A stretch of DNA of 64,000 bases from Bradyrhizobium viridifuturi (GCF_001238275.1 NZ_LGTB01000016.1:102489-166488), one strand, 5' to 3'; shown: positions 36,611 to 47,257, counted from the stretch's first letter. Notes: a model not told the origin generated them from the letters alone. Made by a program: numbers and translations.

Positions 36611-37642
36611 CTATTCCTCTTCCTCCCGCTTGCGGATCAAATCCTTCGCCAGGTCGGTCAGCGCGGGGCGGGGCAGGGCGTCGAAGGGGAGCGGGCGGGT
36701 GATGTCGATCGCGGCGAGGCCGAGGCGGGCGGTCAACAGGCCGTTGAGCATGCCTTCGCCGAGCCGCTGCGAGAGTTTGGCCGCGATGCCGTGGCCGAGC
36801 ATCTGCTGGATCAGGCTGTCGCTTGCGGCCATGCCGCCGGTGATCGCGAGATGCGCGATCACATGGCGCAGCAGGCGGATCATGCCGAGCGCGCCGGGCC
36901 GGCCGCCATAAAGCCGCGCCAGTTGCCGGATCATCCGCAAGCTCGCCACGAACACGAACAGCACATCGAACAGCGCGCGCGGGCTGACCGCGGTGACGAC
37001 GGAGACGCGCTGCGCCGCCGCCGACACCAGCCGCCGCGCCTCCTCGTCGAGCGGCGTCATCAATTCGCGCTCGGCGAGGCGGATCATGTCGGCGCCGTCG
37101 ATGATATCATCGGTGTGGCTCTGCAGCGCGCTGCGGGCGCGGGCGAGCTGCGGGGTGTGGTGCGCGAGCTTGAGCAGATCGGCGACCACAGTGCGGCTCG
37201 CGGCCCGGTCGTCGCTGATCAGCACCTCGGCGGCGCGCAAGTGCAGCTTCTCGATGGTGGCAAGCCGCGCCAGGCCGACCAGCTCGCGCATGGTGACGAC
37301 CGCGAGCGCCACCGCAGCGACGACGGCGAGCGCCAGCCCAAGGAAGCCGAGGCCTTCGTTGCGCGCGAACAGATCCTCGACCAGGTTGATCACGCCAAGC
37401 CCGCTGCCGAGCACGACGAGGCCCGCGACCGCACTCCAGAACAGTGTGCCCCAGCGGAAGCCGCGACGCTCCGGCAGCAGCGGCGTGTCTGTCGGCACCG
37501 GCAGTTGTGCGGGCTCGGCCTCGGGCACGATCTGGATCGTGCCGCGCGTGAGGCGGCCAGGCTCGTCCGGATCCATCACGACCACGCCGGGATCGTCGAG
37601 CTTGAACGTCGCCGGCCGCCGCGGGGGCGTCTTCTCGTTCAT
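36611..37642 (-). CDS. YcjF/TIGR01620 family membrane protein
   Basis: This 343-residue inner-membrane protein has an N-terminal cytoplasmic part, two membrane segments (about 67-90 and 97-118: FWSAVAGLVVLGSGLGVINL and LGLALAVVAAVALAVVTM) and a DUF697-type C-terminal domain with VVTAVSPRALFDVLFVFVAS and GLLTARLGLAAIDITRPLPF. It is co-transcribed with the YcjX-like ATPase and overlaps its stop by 4 bases, the usual YcjX-YcjF pair. In enterobacteria the pair belongs to the Psp envelope-stress regulon; no pspA is in this window. Confidence 0.92.
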   Translation of the reverse strand: MNEKTPPRRPATFKLDDPGVVVMDPDEPGRLTRGTIQIVPEAEPAQLPVPTDTPLLPERRGFRWGTLFWSAVAGLVVLGSGLGVINLVEDLFARNEGLGFLGLALAVVAAVALAVVTMRELVGLARLATIEKLHLRAAEVLISDDRAASRTVVADLLKLAHHTPQLARARSALQSHTDDIIDGADMIRLAERELMTPLDEEARRLVSAAAQRVSVVTAVSPRALFDVLFVFVASLRMIRQLARLYGGRPGALGMIRLLRHVIAHLAITGGMAASDSLIQQMLGHGIAAKLSQRLGEGMLNGLLTARLGLAAIDITRPLPFDALPRPALTDLAKDLIRKREEEE

Positions 37643-39102
37643 TGCAGTTTGTCTCCGATCAGGAACTGGAGGGCGCGGTCAAGGCGGATGTGAGGCAGCG
37701 CCGGCTCCGCATCGCCGCCTCGTTCCAGCTTCGGCGGGCGGAAGCGCAGGAAACGATAATCGGCCGCGTTGGTGTCGCCGCTGGAGAGGCCGCGGAAGCC
37801 GCCGTTGAACAGCTCCTCCGGATTGTCGGGCAGGTCGCCCGGAAAGGTCGCTACCTCCGTCTCGCCATCAAGCCGCTCGCCATTGGCGACTTCGCCCGGC
37901 GCCGGCGTGCCGAGGATCGAGGGCAGCTTATCGCGGCCACGCTGGACCTGCGCCTCGCGAGTGGCGCGCACCGCGGCGAGCGCGACGACGTCGATCTCGG
38001 CGCCGGCATATTCGGCGCGCTCGGCGGCCCTCGCCACGATCCGCCGCAGCACGGCTTCGAGCCGGTCGTGACTCTGGTGATGCAGGTGGTCGGCCTTGGT
38101 TGCCGCGAACAGGATGCGGTCGATGCGCGGCCTGAACAGCGCGCTCAGGATCGTGCTGCGGCCGATCCGGAAGCAGTCGAGAATGCCGGCGAGCGCCGCT
38201 TCGAGATCGTGCAGCGCCTCGGGGCCGGCATTGAACGCGGCGAGCGCATCCGCCAGCACGATCTGGCGGTCGAGCCGCGCGAAATGGTCGCGGAAGAACG
38301 GCCGCACCACGACGTCCTTGTAGGCCTCGTATCGCCGTCGCATCATCGCCCATAGCGAGTGATCGGGCGCGCTGCCGTCGATGGGCACATCGAGCGGCGC
38401 GAAGGTCAGCGCCGGCGTGTCGGCGAGGTTGCCCGGCATCAGGAAGCGGCCGGGCGGCAACAGGCTCATCGCGAAGCGCTCGTCGCGGCAGGCGCGTAGA
38501 TAGTCGGTGAACAGCCGTGCCTCGGTGAGCGCGGCCTGCTCGTCCTCTCTCGCCTCAGGCTTCAGCGTTGCGAGATGGGCGTGCCAGGGCGCCGCAAGTT
38601 TTGCGCGCAGCGGCTCGCGCGACAATGCAAGGCTCTCCGCCGACCACTGCTCGTAGCTCTTGCCCAGCAGCGGCAGGTCGAGCAGCCATTCGCCGGGATA
38701 GTCGACGATGTCGAGGGTCAGCGTGCGGTCTGCGCCGTTTTGCCGCTGATATTCGATCACGAGGCGAAGCTCGGAGATGTCGGTGGTCGAGGTCGGCCAG
38801 GTCCGCTCCTCGACCAATGTCCGGACATGGTTCTCATAGGCGAAGCGCGGCACCGCATCGTCGGGCTGCGGCGCGAGGTAGGCGCGCGCGATCCGTCCCG
38901 AGGCATAGGCCTCGAACACCGGGAAGCGGCCGCCGCGGGTCAAGCCGTGCACCAGCGCGGTGATGAACACGGTCTTGCCGGCGCGCGACAGGCCGGTGAC
39001 GCCGAGCCGCACCGTCGGGTTGAACAAACCCTCGCCATAGTCGAGCAGCGCCCGCGCCGAGAGACGGGCTTCCTCGACGATATCTCGAAACCTGGGGGGC
39101 AT
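37639..39102 (-). CDS. YcjX family P-loop GTPase/ATPase
   Basis: This 487-residue nucleotide-binding protein of the YcjX family has a Walker A motif GLSRAGKTVF near residue 37 and a family N-terminus (LLDYGEGLFNPTVRLGVTGL). A Walker B/G3-like DIVDYPGEWLLDLP and a G4-like LFAATKADHLHHQSHD follow. It starts the ycjX-ycjF transcript and overlaps the next gene by ATGA. It probably works in envelope stress with its membrane partner. Confidence 0.93.
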   Translation of the reverse strand: MPPRFRDIVEEARLSARALLDYGEGLFNPTVRLGVTGLSRAGKTVFITALVHGLTRGGRFPVFEAYASGRIARAYLAPQPDDAVPRFAYENHVRTLVEERTWPTSTTDISELRLVIEYQRQNGADRTLTLDIVDYPGEWLLDLPLLGKSYEQWSAESLALSREPLRAKLAAPWHAHLATLKPEAREDEQAALTEARLFTDYLRACRDERFAMSLLPPGRFLMPGNLADTPALTFAPLDVPIDGSAPDHSLWAMMRRRYEAYKDVVVRPFFRDHFARLDRQIVLADALAAFNAGPEALHDLEAALAGILDCFRIGRSTILSALFRPRIDRILFAATKADHLHHQSHDRLEAVLRRIVARAAERAEYAGAEIDVVALAAVRATREAQVQRGRDKLPSILGTPAPGEVANGERLDGETEVATFPGDLPDNPEELFNGGFRGLSSGDTNAADYRFLRFRPPKLERGGDAEPALPHIRLDRALQFLIGDKLQ

Positions 39103-39298
39103 GGAGGGTTAACGAAGACCCGGCAGGAGGGACCAAAAGGGGCGGGCGATCACCCGCAAGGTGGCGATTATCGGGCCAAAATCAAGCTTCACATTTCCGG
39201 CGCCTTTGCAGGCGAGGGAGGGGCGAGGGGATTGCAGGGGATTGAACGCGTCACGCCACCCGCGCTACCCATATCAATAGGCCCACAGGAAAGCCTGC

Positions 39299-39994
39299 AT
39301 GACGGTCTTCCGCCTGAAGCAACTTGCCTCGACCTCGATCCACGCGGCCGGCGTTGCGCTGTGGAACTACGACCGGGCCGAACTGATCGCCGACGGCGTC
39401 GTTCATCTGGTCGGCGTCGCTTTCGGGCTGGTTGCCGCCACAGCGCTGATCGTGCTGACCGCGGTCTATGCCGGCCCGTTCGACGTCGCCGTGGTGTCGG
39501 TCTATGTCGCGGGCCTGCTCGCGATGCTGACGCTGTCGGCGACCTATAATCTCTGGCCGGTGTCGCGCGCCAAATGGATCCTGCGGCGCTTCGATCATTC
39601 CGCGATCTATCTGTTGATCGCCGCGACCTACACGCCGTTCATCGTGGAACTGAAGGACAGCTATTTTGCGATCGCGCTCTTGGTCGGCGTGTGGTGCGTG
39701 GCGATCGTCGGCATCTGGCTGAAGCTGCGTTATCCCGGCCGCTTCGACCGCCTCTCGGTCGGGCTTTATCTCGCGATGGGCTGGAGCGGCATCATGCTCT
39801 ACGACCGCGTCGTGAAGGCGCTGCCGACGATGGCGCTCGGCTTCGTGCTGGCGGGCGGCATCCTCTACAGCCTCGGGGTGATCTTCCATTCCTGGCGGCG
39901 GCTGCGCTTCCAGAATGCGATCTGGCACGGCTTCGTGCTGCTCGGGGCCGCCTGCCACTATACGGCGGTGTTCGACGTCGTGCTGGCGAGCTGA
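39299..39994 (+). CDS. Hemolysin III / PAQR family membrane protein
   Basis: This 231-residue seven-helix membrane protein of the PAQR superfamily shows the conserved zinc-site motifs: AELIADGVVHLVGVAFGL, then RFDHSAIYLLIAATYTPF and IWHGFVLLGAACHYTAVF. Compared with the family, about 25 extra residues precede the first motif. Despite the name 'hemolysin III', bacterial members are not established toxins; the related adiponectin receptors are ceramidases. Single gene. Confidence 0.92.
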   Translation: MTVFRLKQLASTSIHAAGVALWNYDRAELIADGVVHLVGVAFGLVAATALIVLTAVYAGPFDVAVVSVYVAGLLAMLTLSATYNLWPVSRAKWILRRFDHSAIYLLIAATYTPFIVELKDSYFAIALLVGVWCVAIVGIWLKLRYPGRFDRLSVGLYLAMGWSGIMLYDRVVKALPTMALGFVLAGGILYSLGVIFHSWRRLRFQNAIWHGFVLLGAACHYTAVFDVVLAS

Positions 39995-40142
39995 TCTGCC
40001 CACCGGCGCTGCGCGAAAGACCGGGCCGGCCTCTCGAAAAGATCATGCATCGGCACAAGATGCGCTATCATGATCGCTCTGTTTGAGCATGACGCCGGCT
40101 TTCCGGATCATGCGCTGAAATCAAGATATCGGGAGGATGGCC

Positions 40143-40937
40143 ATGCAGGTGGCAGGTAAAGTGGTGGTGGTCACCGGCGGTGGCAATGGCATCGGCAAGG
40201 CGCTTTGCGAGGCGTTCCATGCCGCCGGCGCTTCCAAGGTCGTGGTGGTCGACCTCGATCATGCCGCGGCTGAGAAGGTCGCAGGCTCGGTCGGCGGCGC
40301 CGCCTTCAAATGCGATGTCGGCCAGGAGAAGAACGTCCTGCATGTGATCGAGGAGACCGAGCGCATGTTCGGCCCGATCGCGCTGTTCTGCTCCAACGCC
40401 GGCATCGGCGGCGGCTTCGACCCGCTGTCGAAGAATGCCGGCGGCACCTCGGACGAGCCATGGTCGCGGAGCTGGGCGATCCACGTGATGGCGCATGTCT
40501 ATGCCGCGCGGCATCTGGTGCCGCGCATGAAGACGCGCGGCGAGGGCTACTTCCTCAACACGATCTCGGCCGCGGGCCTCTTGTCCCAGGTCGGCAGTCC
40601 CGCTTACTCGACCACCAAGCACGCCGCGGTCGGCTTCGCCGAAAACCTCGCGATCTCGCACCGCGCCGACAACATCAAGGTCTCGATCCTCTGCCCGCAG
40701 GGCGTCGACACCAACATGCTGCGCTCGATCCCGAAGGGCCCGCAATCCGGTGACGGCGATCTCACCGCGGAGCAGGTCGCGCAGGACGCGCTGAGGGGCA
40801 TCGAGCAGGAGACCTTCCTGATCCTGCCGCACCCGCAGGTGCTCGGCTACATGCGCAAGAAGACCGAGAACTACGACCGCTGGATCGGCGGCATGGCCAA
40901 GATCCAGGCCAAGATGCGCGAGAGCCACGGGAAGTGA
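40143..40937 (+). CDS. SDR family oxidoreductase
   Basis: This 264-residue classical short-chain dehydrogenase has the cofactor loop TGGGNGIG (residues 11-18), NAG at 85-87 and the catalytic set Ser142, Tyr155, Lys159 (YSTTK). It oxidises or reduces a hydroxyl or keto substrate with NAD(P). The ATG at 40143 is chosen because GGAGG ends 6 bases before it; the in-frame ATG at 40137 overlaps that ribosome site. Single gene; a GC-rich repeat region follows. Confidence 0.9.
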   Translation: MQVAGKVVVVTGGGNGIGKALCEAFHAAGASKVVVVDLDHAAAEKVAGSVGGAAFKCDVGQEKNVLHVIEETERMFGPIALFCSNAGIGGGFDPLSKNAGGTSDEPWSRSWAIHVMAHVYAARHLVPRMKTRGEGYFLNTISAAGLLSQVGSPAYSTTKHAAVGFAENLAISHRADNIKVSILCPQGVDTNMLRSIPKGPQSGDGDLTAEQVAQDALRGIEQETFLILPHPQVLGYMRKKTENYDRWIGGMAKIQAKMRESHGK

Positions 40938-40987
40938 CGGCCAGCGAATTCGCGTCGCGCGTGTGAGATGAGCACCCTGGTCAGGCT

Positions 40988-41133
40988 CCCTCTCCCCTTG
41001 CGGGAGAGGGGTGGCTCCGGGCGAGATGATCGATCGAAGCGTCGCCATCGCAATTTCGCTCGCGCGTCGTTGAAGCGTCGAGAGAGCACCCGTGTGGTAC
41101 CCTCTCCCCAACCCTCCCCCGCAAGGGGGAGGG
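40988..41133. repeat. Two GC-rich palindromes in an intergenic gap
   Basis: CCCTCTCCCCttgcGGGAGAGGGG at 40988-41011 and CCCTCCCCCgcaaGGGGGAGGG at 41112-41133 lie in the 255-base gap between the convergent SDR and isochorismatase-like genes. Their TTGC and GCAA loops are complementary to each other, so they could be the two ends of one element. I see no gene in the gap. Confidence 0.65.
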
Positions 41134-41192
41134 AACCCGTCTGCAAGTGCATCCCTCACTTCGGTGAGATGGTTGTGTCGCTGATCGCGCCG

Positions 41193-41726
41193 TCACTTGA
41201 TCAGTGCAATTGCTTCGCGAAACCGGGGATGCTCAGCGGTTTCCAGCCATTCGAACACCACCATCTCGGTGGTCACGATCTCGGCGCCGTGCCGCTCCAT
41301 GCGGCCGATCGCAGTGTCCTTGTCTTCGGCGCGGCGTGAGCCCAGCGCATCGCGCACGACATAGATCTTGCGGCCGGCGTCGATGAGGCCGAGCACGGTC
41401 TGCTGCACGCAGACATGCGCTTCGCAGCCAGCGACGACGATGTGCCTGTCGGGTGGGATCGCGCCGAGGAATTCGCGCTCGCGGACGGCATCGAAGGTCA
41501 TCTTGTGGATCAGTCGCGCGTCGGTGGTCGCGAGCTCGGCGACGGTCGCGCCGAGGCCTTTGGCATTCTGCTCGGTGAAGACTGCGGGAATGTCGACGAG
41601 CCCGGCCATGTCGATCAATCGCCGTGCATTCCTCACTGCTGTCGTGCCCTGATCGATCGCGGGCATCAGGCGGGACTGGAAGTCGACGATCAGCAGCAGC
41701 GACTGTCTCGGATCGATCGTCAGCAT
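41193..41726 (-). CDS. Isochorismatase-like cysteine hydrolase
   Basis: This 177-residue protein of the isochorismatase/nicotinamidase superfamily has the triad Asp15 (LLIVDFQSRL), Lys75 (LIHKMTFDA) and Cys106 (GCEAHVCVQQT). The catalytic Cys identifies it as an amide or ester hydrolase rather than a true isochorismatase. It is close to YcaC-like hydrolases of unclear substrate. The TetR gene lies just upstream with 4 bases between, so they share a transcript and probably the TetR control seen at 42376-42412. Confidence 0.9.
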   Translation of the reverse strand: MLTIDPRQSLLLIVDFQSRLMPAIDQGTTAVRNARRLIDMAGLVDIPAVFTEQNAKGLGATVAELATTDARLIHKMTFDAVREREFLGAIPPDRHIVVAGCEAHVCVQQTVLGLIDAGRKIYVVRDALGSRRAEDKDTAIGRMERHGAEIVTTEMVVFEWLETAEHPRFREAIALIK

Positions 41727-41730
41727 GGCT

Positions 41731-42351
41731 TCACTCCTTACCGAGTTGCGCGACCTTCTCGCGGAGATAGGCGTCCATCAGGTCGGGCGCCGAGGCGCCG
41801 AACATTCGGATGCGGCCGGTGTGCAGCAACAGCAAGAGGCCGGTGGCGTGGGCAAAGCAGTCCACCATGGCCGTATTCGCCTTTTGCCTGGACGCGCCGA
41901 GCGCCTCGGCGGCTTCCGCGATCGGATGCAATGCTGCCTCCAGCGCGGCGTTCAGCGCGTGGTCGCGGTCATGGCCGAGCCCGGCCGGCTTCATGCCGCC
42001 GCGAAACAGGTAGAAGCCGAGATCGAGGTCGCGCGGGTTGTCGGCATAGTAGCGGAAGAAGCCCATCCCGGCGGCGTGCAGCCGCTGCTTGGCGCCGCGC
42101 GTGGTCGCGACTGCCGCGCTGACGGCGTCGCCGAGCGCGGCCAGCGACTGCCGCAGCACCTCGGCATAGATCGCCTCCTTGGAATCGAAATGGAAATACA
42201 GCGCCGCCGGGGTGTAACCGGCCCGGGTCGCGATCGCCCGCAGGCTCGCGCCCTCGAGGCCTTCTTCGGCGAACACGCTGCGCGCCGCATCGAGGATCAG
42301 CTCCCGCTTGTGGCGGCTGACCGCCTCCTTCCTGCTCTCGCGCATCTGCAT
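41731..42351 (-). CDS. TetR/AcrR family transcriptional regulator
   Basis: This 206-residue TetR regulator has an N-terminal helix-turn-helix (RELILDAARSVFAEEGLEGA, TPAALYFHFDSKEAIYAEVL) and a variable C-terminal ligand domain. It is divergent from the AbfD/HpaB-fold flavoprotein gene, with two matching operator-like repeats in the 83-base gap. It likely represses both its own operon, including the hydrolase, and the divergent gene until an acyl-CoA or aromatic ligand binds. Confidence 0.93.
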   Translation of the reverse strand: MQMRESRKEAVSRHKRELILDAARSVFAEEGLEGASLRAIATRAGYTPAALYFHFDSKEAIYAEVLRQSLAALGDAVSAAVATTRGAKQRLHAAGMGFFRYYADNPRDLDLGFYLFRGGMKPAGLGHDRDHALNAALEAALHPIAEAAEALGASRQKANTAMVDCFAHATGLLLLLHTGRIRMFGASAPDLMDAYLREKVAQLGKE

Positions 42352-42375
42352 CCGGTCGAATCCGTCCTTGACTCA

Positions 42376-42412
42376 ATTCTAACAGTGTTCAATAATTTAA
42401 CAGTGTTAGAAT
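42376..42412. promoter_or_regulatory. TetR operator pair in the divergent promoter region
   Basis: ATTCTAACA (42376-42384) and TGTTAGAAT (42404-42412) are exact inverted ends. Within them the unit TAACAGTGTT occurs twice (42380-42389 and 42398-42407). Such paired short palindromes close to a TetR start are typical autoregulated operators and would cover both promoters. Confidence 0.8.
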
Positions 42413-42434
42413 AAACAAGCAAGGGAGAAGCGCC

Positions 42435-43994
42435 ATGCTGATGACGGCCGCGGACTACCGGGAATCTCTGCGCCGCTACCGACCGCGGGTGTTCGTCAAT
42501 GGCGAGGCGGTGGCGAGCGTCGCGGACGAGCCCTTGCTGGCGCCCGGCATCGCCGGTGTCGGCGTGACCTATGATTTCGCGCACCACGCCGAGCACACGG
42601 CGATCATGACCGCACGGCAGGCGACCTCCGGCAAAACCGTCAACCGCATGCTCCACATCAATGAGAGCTCGCAGGACCTGCTCTACAAGCTCGAGGCGGT
42701 GCGGCTGGTGTGCCGGACATCAGGCTGCGCCCAGCGCTATCTCACCCATGACGCGCTGAACGGGCTCTATCAGGCGACGAAGCTGACCGACGATCGCCAC
42801 GGCACCGACTACAGCCAGCGCTTCCTCAACTATCTGCACGAGGTGCAGGACCAGGACTTGACGCTCGGCGTTGCCATGACCGACGCCAAGGGCGACCGCT
42901 CCAAGCGCCCGGGCCTGCAGGCCAATCCAGACGTCTATGTCCACATCAGGGAGCGCCGCCCCGACGGCATCGTGATCCGCGGCACCAAGGCGATCGTGAC
43001 CGGCGCGCCCTACATGCACGAGTTCCTGCTCATGCCGTGCCGCACCCATGTGCCCGATGACAAGGATTTCGCGGTGTGTTGCGCGGTGCCGATCGATGCG
43101 CCAGGCGTGACCATCGTCGCGCGGCCCGCCGGCCGGCCCGGCGATGCCAGCGCAAAGTTCTCGGCGAAGTACGGCCAGTCGGTCGGCGTCGTGATCTTCG
43201 ACGACGTGTTCGTGCCGCACGACCGCGTCTTCCTCGCCGGCGAGACCGAGGAGGGCGGCTTCCTCACCACGTCCTATGCCACCCATCACCGCCACTCCTG
43301 CATCGGTGCACGCGCCGGCTTCGGCGATCTCCTGATCGGCGCCGGCGCCTTGATGATCGAGGCCAATGGGCTCGATGCCGAGAAGCACGCCCATATCCGC
43401 GAGGCGATGGTCGAGTTGATCACGATCACAGAAAGCTTCTATGCCTGCGGCGTCGCGTCCTCGGTCTATTGCACCAGGGATCCGGCGGGCTCGGTGATGC
43501 CGGATGCGGTGTTCTCCAACATCGGCAAGCTGCTGCTGGCAACCAAGATCTACGACATGCACCGCGTCGCGCATTACGTCTCCGGCGGCTTGATCGTCGC
43601 GCTGCCGGGACCCGACGAGGACCATAATCCGGAAACGCGCGCCTCGCTCGCCGCCGTGATGGGCGGACGTCCGGACATTCCAGCCGAGCAGCGCGCCGAG
43701 GTGGCGCGGCTGATCGAAGACCTCACGGTCTCGCATGAAGCCGGCTGGTACTCGGTGATCTCGCTGCACGGCGGCGGCTCGCCGGAAGCCATGAAGCGCG
43801 AGATCTGGCGCAATTATCCCGTGATGGAGAAGGCCGAGCTGGTCGAAAATCTGCTCGGCCGCGGGTTGGTCGACGAGGGCCAGCGTGTGTCGAAGCAGCC
43901 CGGCCGCTGCTGCGCCACGGGCTGCGAGGTGCCGGCACCGTCAGTGCAAACGTTGGAACAGGAGCAGGAGCGTGAAAATCTTCTCGTGAGGTGA
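42435..43994 (+). CDS. HpaB/AbfD-fold flavoprotein (4-hydroxyphenylacetate 3-hydroxylase family)
   Basis: This 519-residue FAD-fold protein belongs to the family that contains 4-hydroxyphenylacetate 3-hydroxylase and 4-hydroxybutyryl-CoA dehydratase (AbfD). Sequence blocks MLMTAADYRESLRRY, MTDAKGDRSKRPG and HEFLLMPCRTH are nearer to AbfD as I remember it. Of the four AbfD [4Fe-4S] ligands (two Cys, His, Cys), Cys98 and His285 are kept but the others are Tyr102 and Ala292, so the normal cluster is unlikely. The C-terminal tail has a Cys group (RCCATGC). No flavin reductase gene (HpaC) is near. Divergent from a TetR regulator with operators between. Confidence 0.82.
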   Translation: MLMTAADYRESLRRYRPRVFVNGEAVASVADEPLLAPGIAGVGVTYDFAHHAEHTAIMTARQATSGKTVNRMLHINESSQDLLYKLEAVRLVCRTSGCAQRYLTHDALNGLYQATKLTDDRHGTDYSQRFLNYLHEVQDQDLTLGVAMTDAKGDRSKRPGLQANPDVYVHIRERRPDGIVIRGTKAIVTGAPYMHEFLLMPCRTHVPDDKDFAVCCAVPIDAPGVTIVARPAGRPGDASAKFSAKYGQSVGVVIFDDVFVPHDRVFLAGETEEGGFLTTSYATHHRHSCIGARAGFGDLLIGAGALMIEANGLDAEKHAHIREAMVELITITESFYACGVASSVYCTRDPAGSVMPDAVFSNIGKLLLATKIYDMHRVAHYVSGGLIVALPGPDEDHNPETRASLAAVMGGRPDIPAEQRAEVARLIEDLTVSHEAGWYSVISLHGGGSPEAMKREIWRNYPVMEKAELVENLLGRGLVDEGQRVSKQPGRCCATGCEVPAPSVQTLEQEQERENLLVR

Positions 43995-44008
43995 GCGCAC
44001 TGATCGGG

Positions 44009-44028
44009 CTCCCCCGCAAGGGGGGAGG
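44009..44028. repeat. GC-rich palindrome
   Basis: CTCCCCCgcaaGGGGGGAG lies between the convergent flavoprotein and decarboxylase genes and belongs to the same class as the palindrome at 41112-41133, including the following GGGAACCC. Confidence 0.55.
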
Positions 44029-44083
44029 GAACCCAGCCGCCGGGTGCCTTCCTTACGCGTGCGCAAGAGCCGCGTCTCGCCGC

Positions 44084-45712
<1,629 letters not shown>

Positions 45713-45855
45713 CGGGCGGCTCCCATTTGGTGTCTTGTTACGTTCCGTCATTGCGCGCGGCAAAAGCGGAAAGGCAATCCACCTGTCGATGGATTGCCTG
45801 GCCATGTCAAGCCGCCGCGCCCATGGTTGCCGCGGCAACGGCCGAAATTGAGCGG

Positions 45856-46743
45856 CTAATTGGCCTTCGCGAGCGCGGCGGTCTGCTTGGCGAGCTGCTT
45901 GTCGAAATCCTGCTCCAGCCCCGCCACATAGCTGGCGTTTTCGCCCGGCTTGACGAACGGGTTCGGCGCACCGTCCTTCATCTGCGCGCGCTTGGCCTGC
46001 ATGTCGTAAACCTCCGGATGCGGCCCGAGCAGCACGTCGACCTTCATCGTCTTGACCTTCGCGAAGGTCGAGCGGTAGTCGTCGACGATCCCGGGATAGG
46101 TCGGGCGGCCGACCAGCCGGTTCAGCGCCACCGTTCCGCTGCAGAAGAACAGCACGTCGCGCGTCTCGCCGCCGTCCTTCACGGTCATCTCCCAGCTGGT
46201 GCAGCCCGGCGAATGGCCGGGCGTGGCGTGCGCGGTCAGCGTGGTGTCGCCGAGCGTGACCTTGTCGCCTTCCTTGACCGTGCGGTCGACCTTCACAGGC
46301 GTAAAGGCAAGATCGGCGTTGCTCTCGTCGCCGGGATAGTAGCCGCCCTCGAGCAGGGGCTTGTCGCGCTCGCCGGCGATCATTTGTGCGCCGGTCTCCT
46401 GTTTGATCTCGGCAAAGCCGCCGGTGTGATCGAGATGGGCATGGCTGTTGAGGATGATCTTGATGTCGGCGACCTTGAAGCCGAGCTTCGTGATGTTGTC
46501 CTTGATCATGCCGGTCGACTGCTGCATCGCAGTGTCCATCAGGATCAGCCCTTGCGAGGTCTTGATGATGTAGACGGCGATCCCGTCGGTGCCGACATAG
46601 TAGATGTTGTCGATCAGCTGGTACGGCTCGAACGGTGCAGTCCATTTCTTCATGACCGTGGCCATGAAATCCTTCAGCGTCTGTGCCTGCGCACCGGTTG
46701 CGATCAGCGCGAGCGCGCACAGCGCGGCTGCGATCGTCCTCAT
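45856..46743 (-). CDS. Subclass B3 metallo-beta-lactamase, BJP-1-like
   Basis: This 295-residue protein has a signal peptide (cleavage near TGAQAQ) and the full B3 zinc site: His101-x-His103-x-Asp105-His106 (HAHLDH), His177 (TPGHSPGCTSWE) and His242 (GPHPEVYDM). Cys181 and Cys201 could form a disulfide. As I remember it, the sequence is very close to BJP-1 of Bradyrhizobium, a chromosomal periplasmic carbapenemase. It would hydrolyse beta-lactams in the periplasm. No ampR-type regulator is adjacent, so expression is probably constitutive. Confidence 0.92.
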   Translation of the reverse strand: MRTIAAALCALALIATGAQAQTLKDFMATVMKKWTAPFEPYQLIDNIYYVGTDGIAVYIIKTSQGLILMDTAMQQSTGMIKDNITKLGFKVADIKIILNSHAHLDHTGGFAEIKQETGAQMIAGERDKPLLEGGYYPGDESNADLAFTPVKVDRTVKEGDKVTLGDTTLTAHATPGHSPGCTSWEMTVKDGGETRDVLFFCSGTVALNRLVGRPTYPGIVDDYRSTFAKVKTMKVDVLLGPHPEVYDMQAKRAQMKDGAPNPFVKPGENASYVAGLEQDFDKQLAKQTAALAKAN

Positions 46744-46873
46744 GGTTGTCTCCCTGCCTGTTATTGTTCGTGCACGGGCCGCACTATGCGTGCTGGCAAC
46801 GCCGGCGGCAAGCGGCGGACGGCAGGCCGCCGGTCAGGGTGCCCCGCCGTCCGGCGCATGCCTGTTCCGCTGG

Positions 46874-47257
46874 TCAGCTGGCGTACTGCGCGATGCCGTT
46901 GCCGAACGACCAGTTCTCCTTGACGACCTCGACCAGGTTGATGACGACATCGTCGGGCCGTCCCTGCAACTGGCTCTGATAGTCGTCCACGATCCGCTTG
47001 TAGAACGCCTTCTTCATCTCGACCGTGCGCCCGGCGTTCATGGTGATCTGGATGAAGATGAGATCGTCGCTGTAGCTGTTGCCGAGATAGTTGTCGGCAT
47101 GGTTCAGGTCGCCGCGGTCATGCTCGGTGATGACCTGAAACTTGTCATTCTCGGGCACGTTGATGGTGTCGCGCATCGCCTTGTAGACGATCTCGCCCAG
47201 CGTCTTGCGATATTCGGCGGACGTGCCGCGCTTCAGGTCGATACGAACGAATGGCAT
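46874..47257 (-). CDS. Tautomerase superfamily protein
   Basis: This 127-residue protein starts MPFVRIDLKRGTSAEYRKTL. After Met removal, Pro1 would be the catalytic base of the tautomerase superfamily (4-oxalocrotonate tautomerase and malonate semialdehyde decarboxylase types). It is longer than the 62-residue monomer form, consistent with a fused beta-alpha-beta pair. Conserved-looking parts are NVPENDKFQVITEHD and DLIFIQITMNAGRT. The start at 47257 is fixed by the N-terminal proline requirement. Single gene. Confidence 0.88.
   Translation of the reverse strand: MPFVRIDLKRGTSAEYRKTLGEIVYKAMRDTINVPENDKFQVITEHDRGDLNHADNYLGNSYSDDLIFIQITMNAGRTVEMKKAFYKRIVDDYQSQLQGRPDDVVINLVEVVKENWSFGNGIAQYAS

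Noticed and set aside
37639..39102. Complete Psp stress system
   Set aside because: Only the YcjX/YcjF pair is present; no PspA, PspB, PspC or PspF gene is in the window.
39299..39994. Hemolysin toxin
   Set aside because: The protein is a PAQR-type membrane protein; the family name is historical and gives no evidence for toxin activity.
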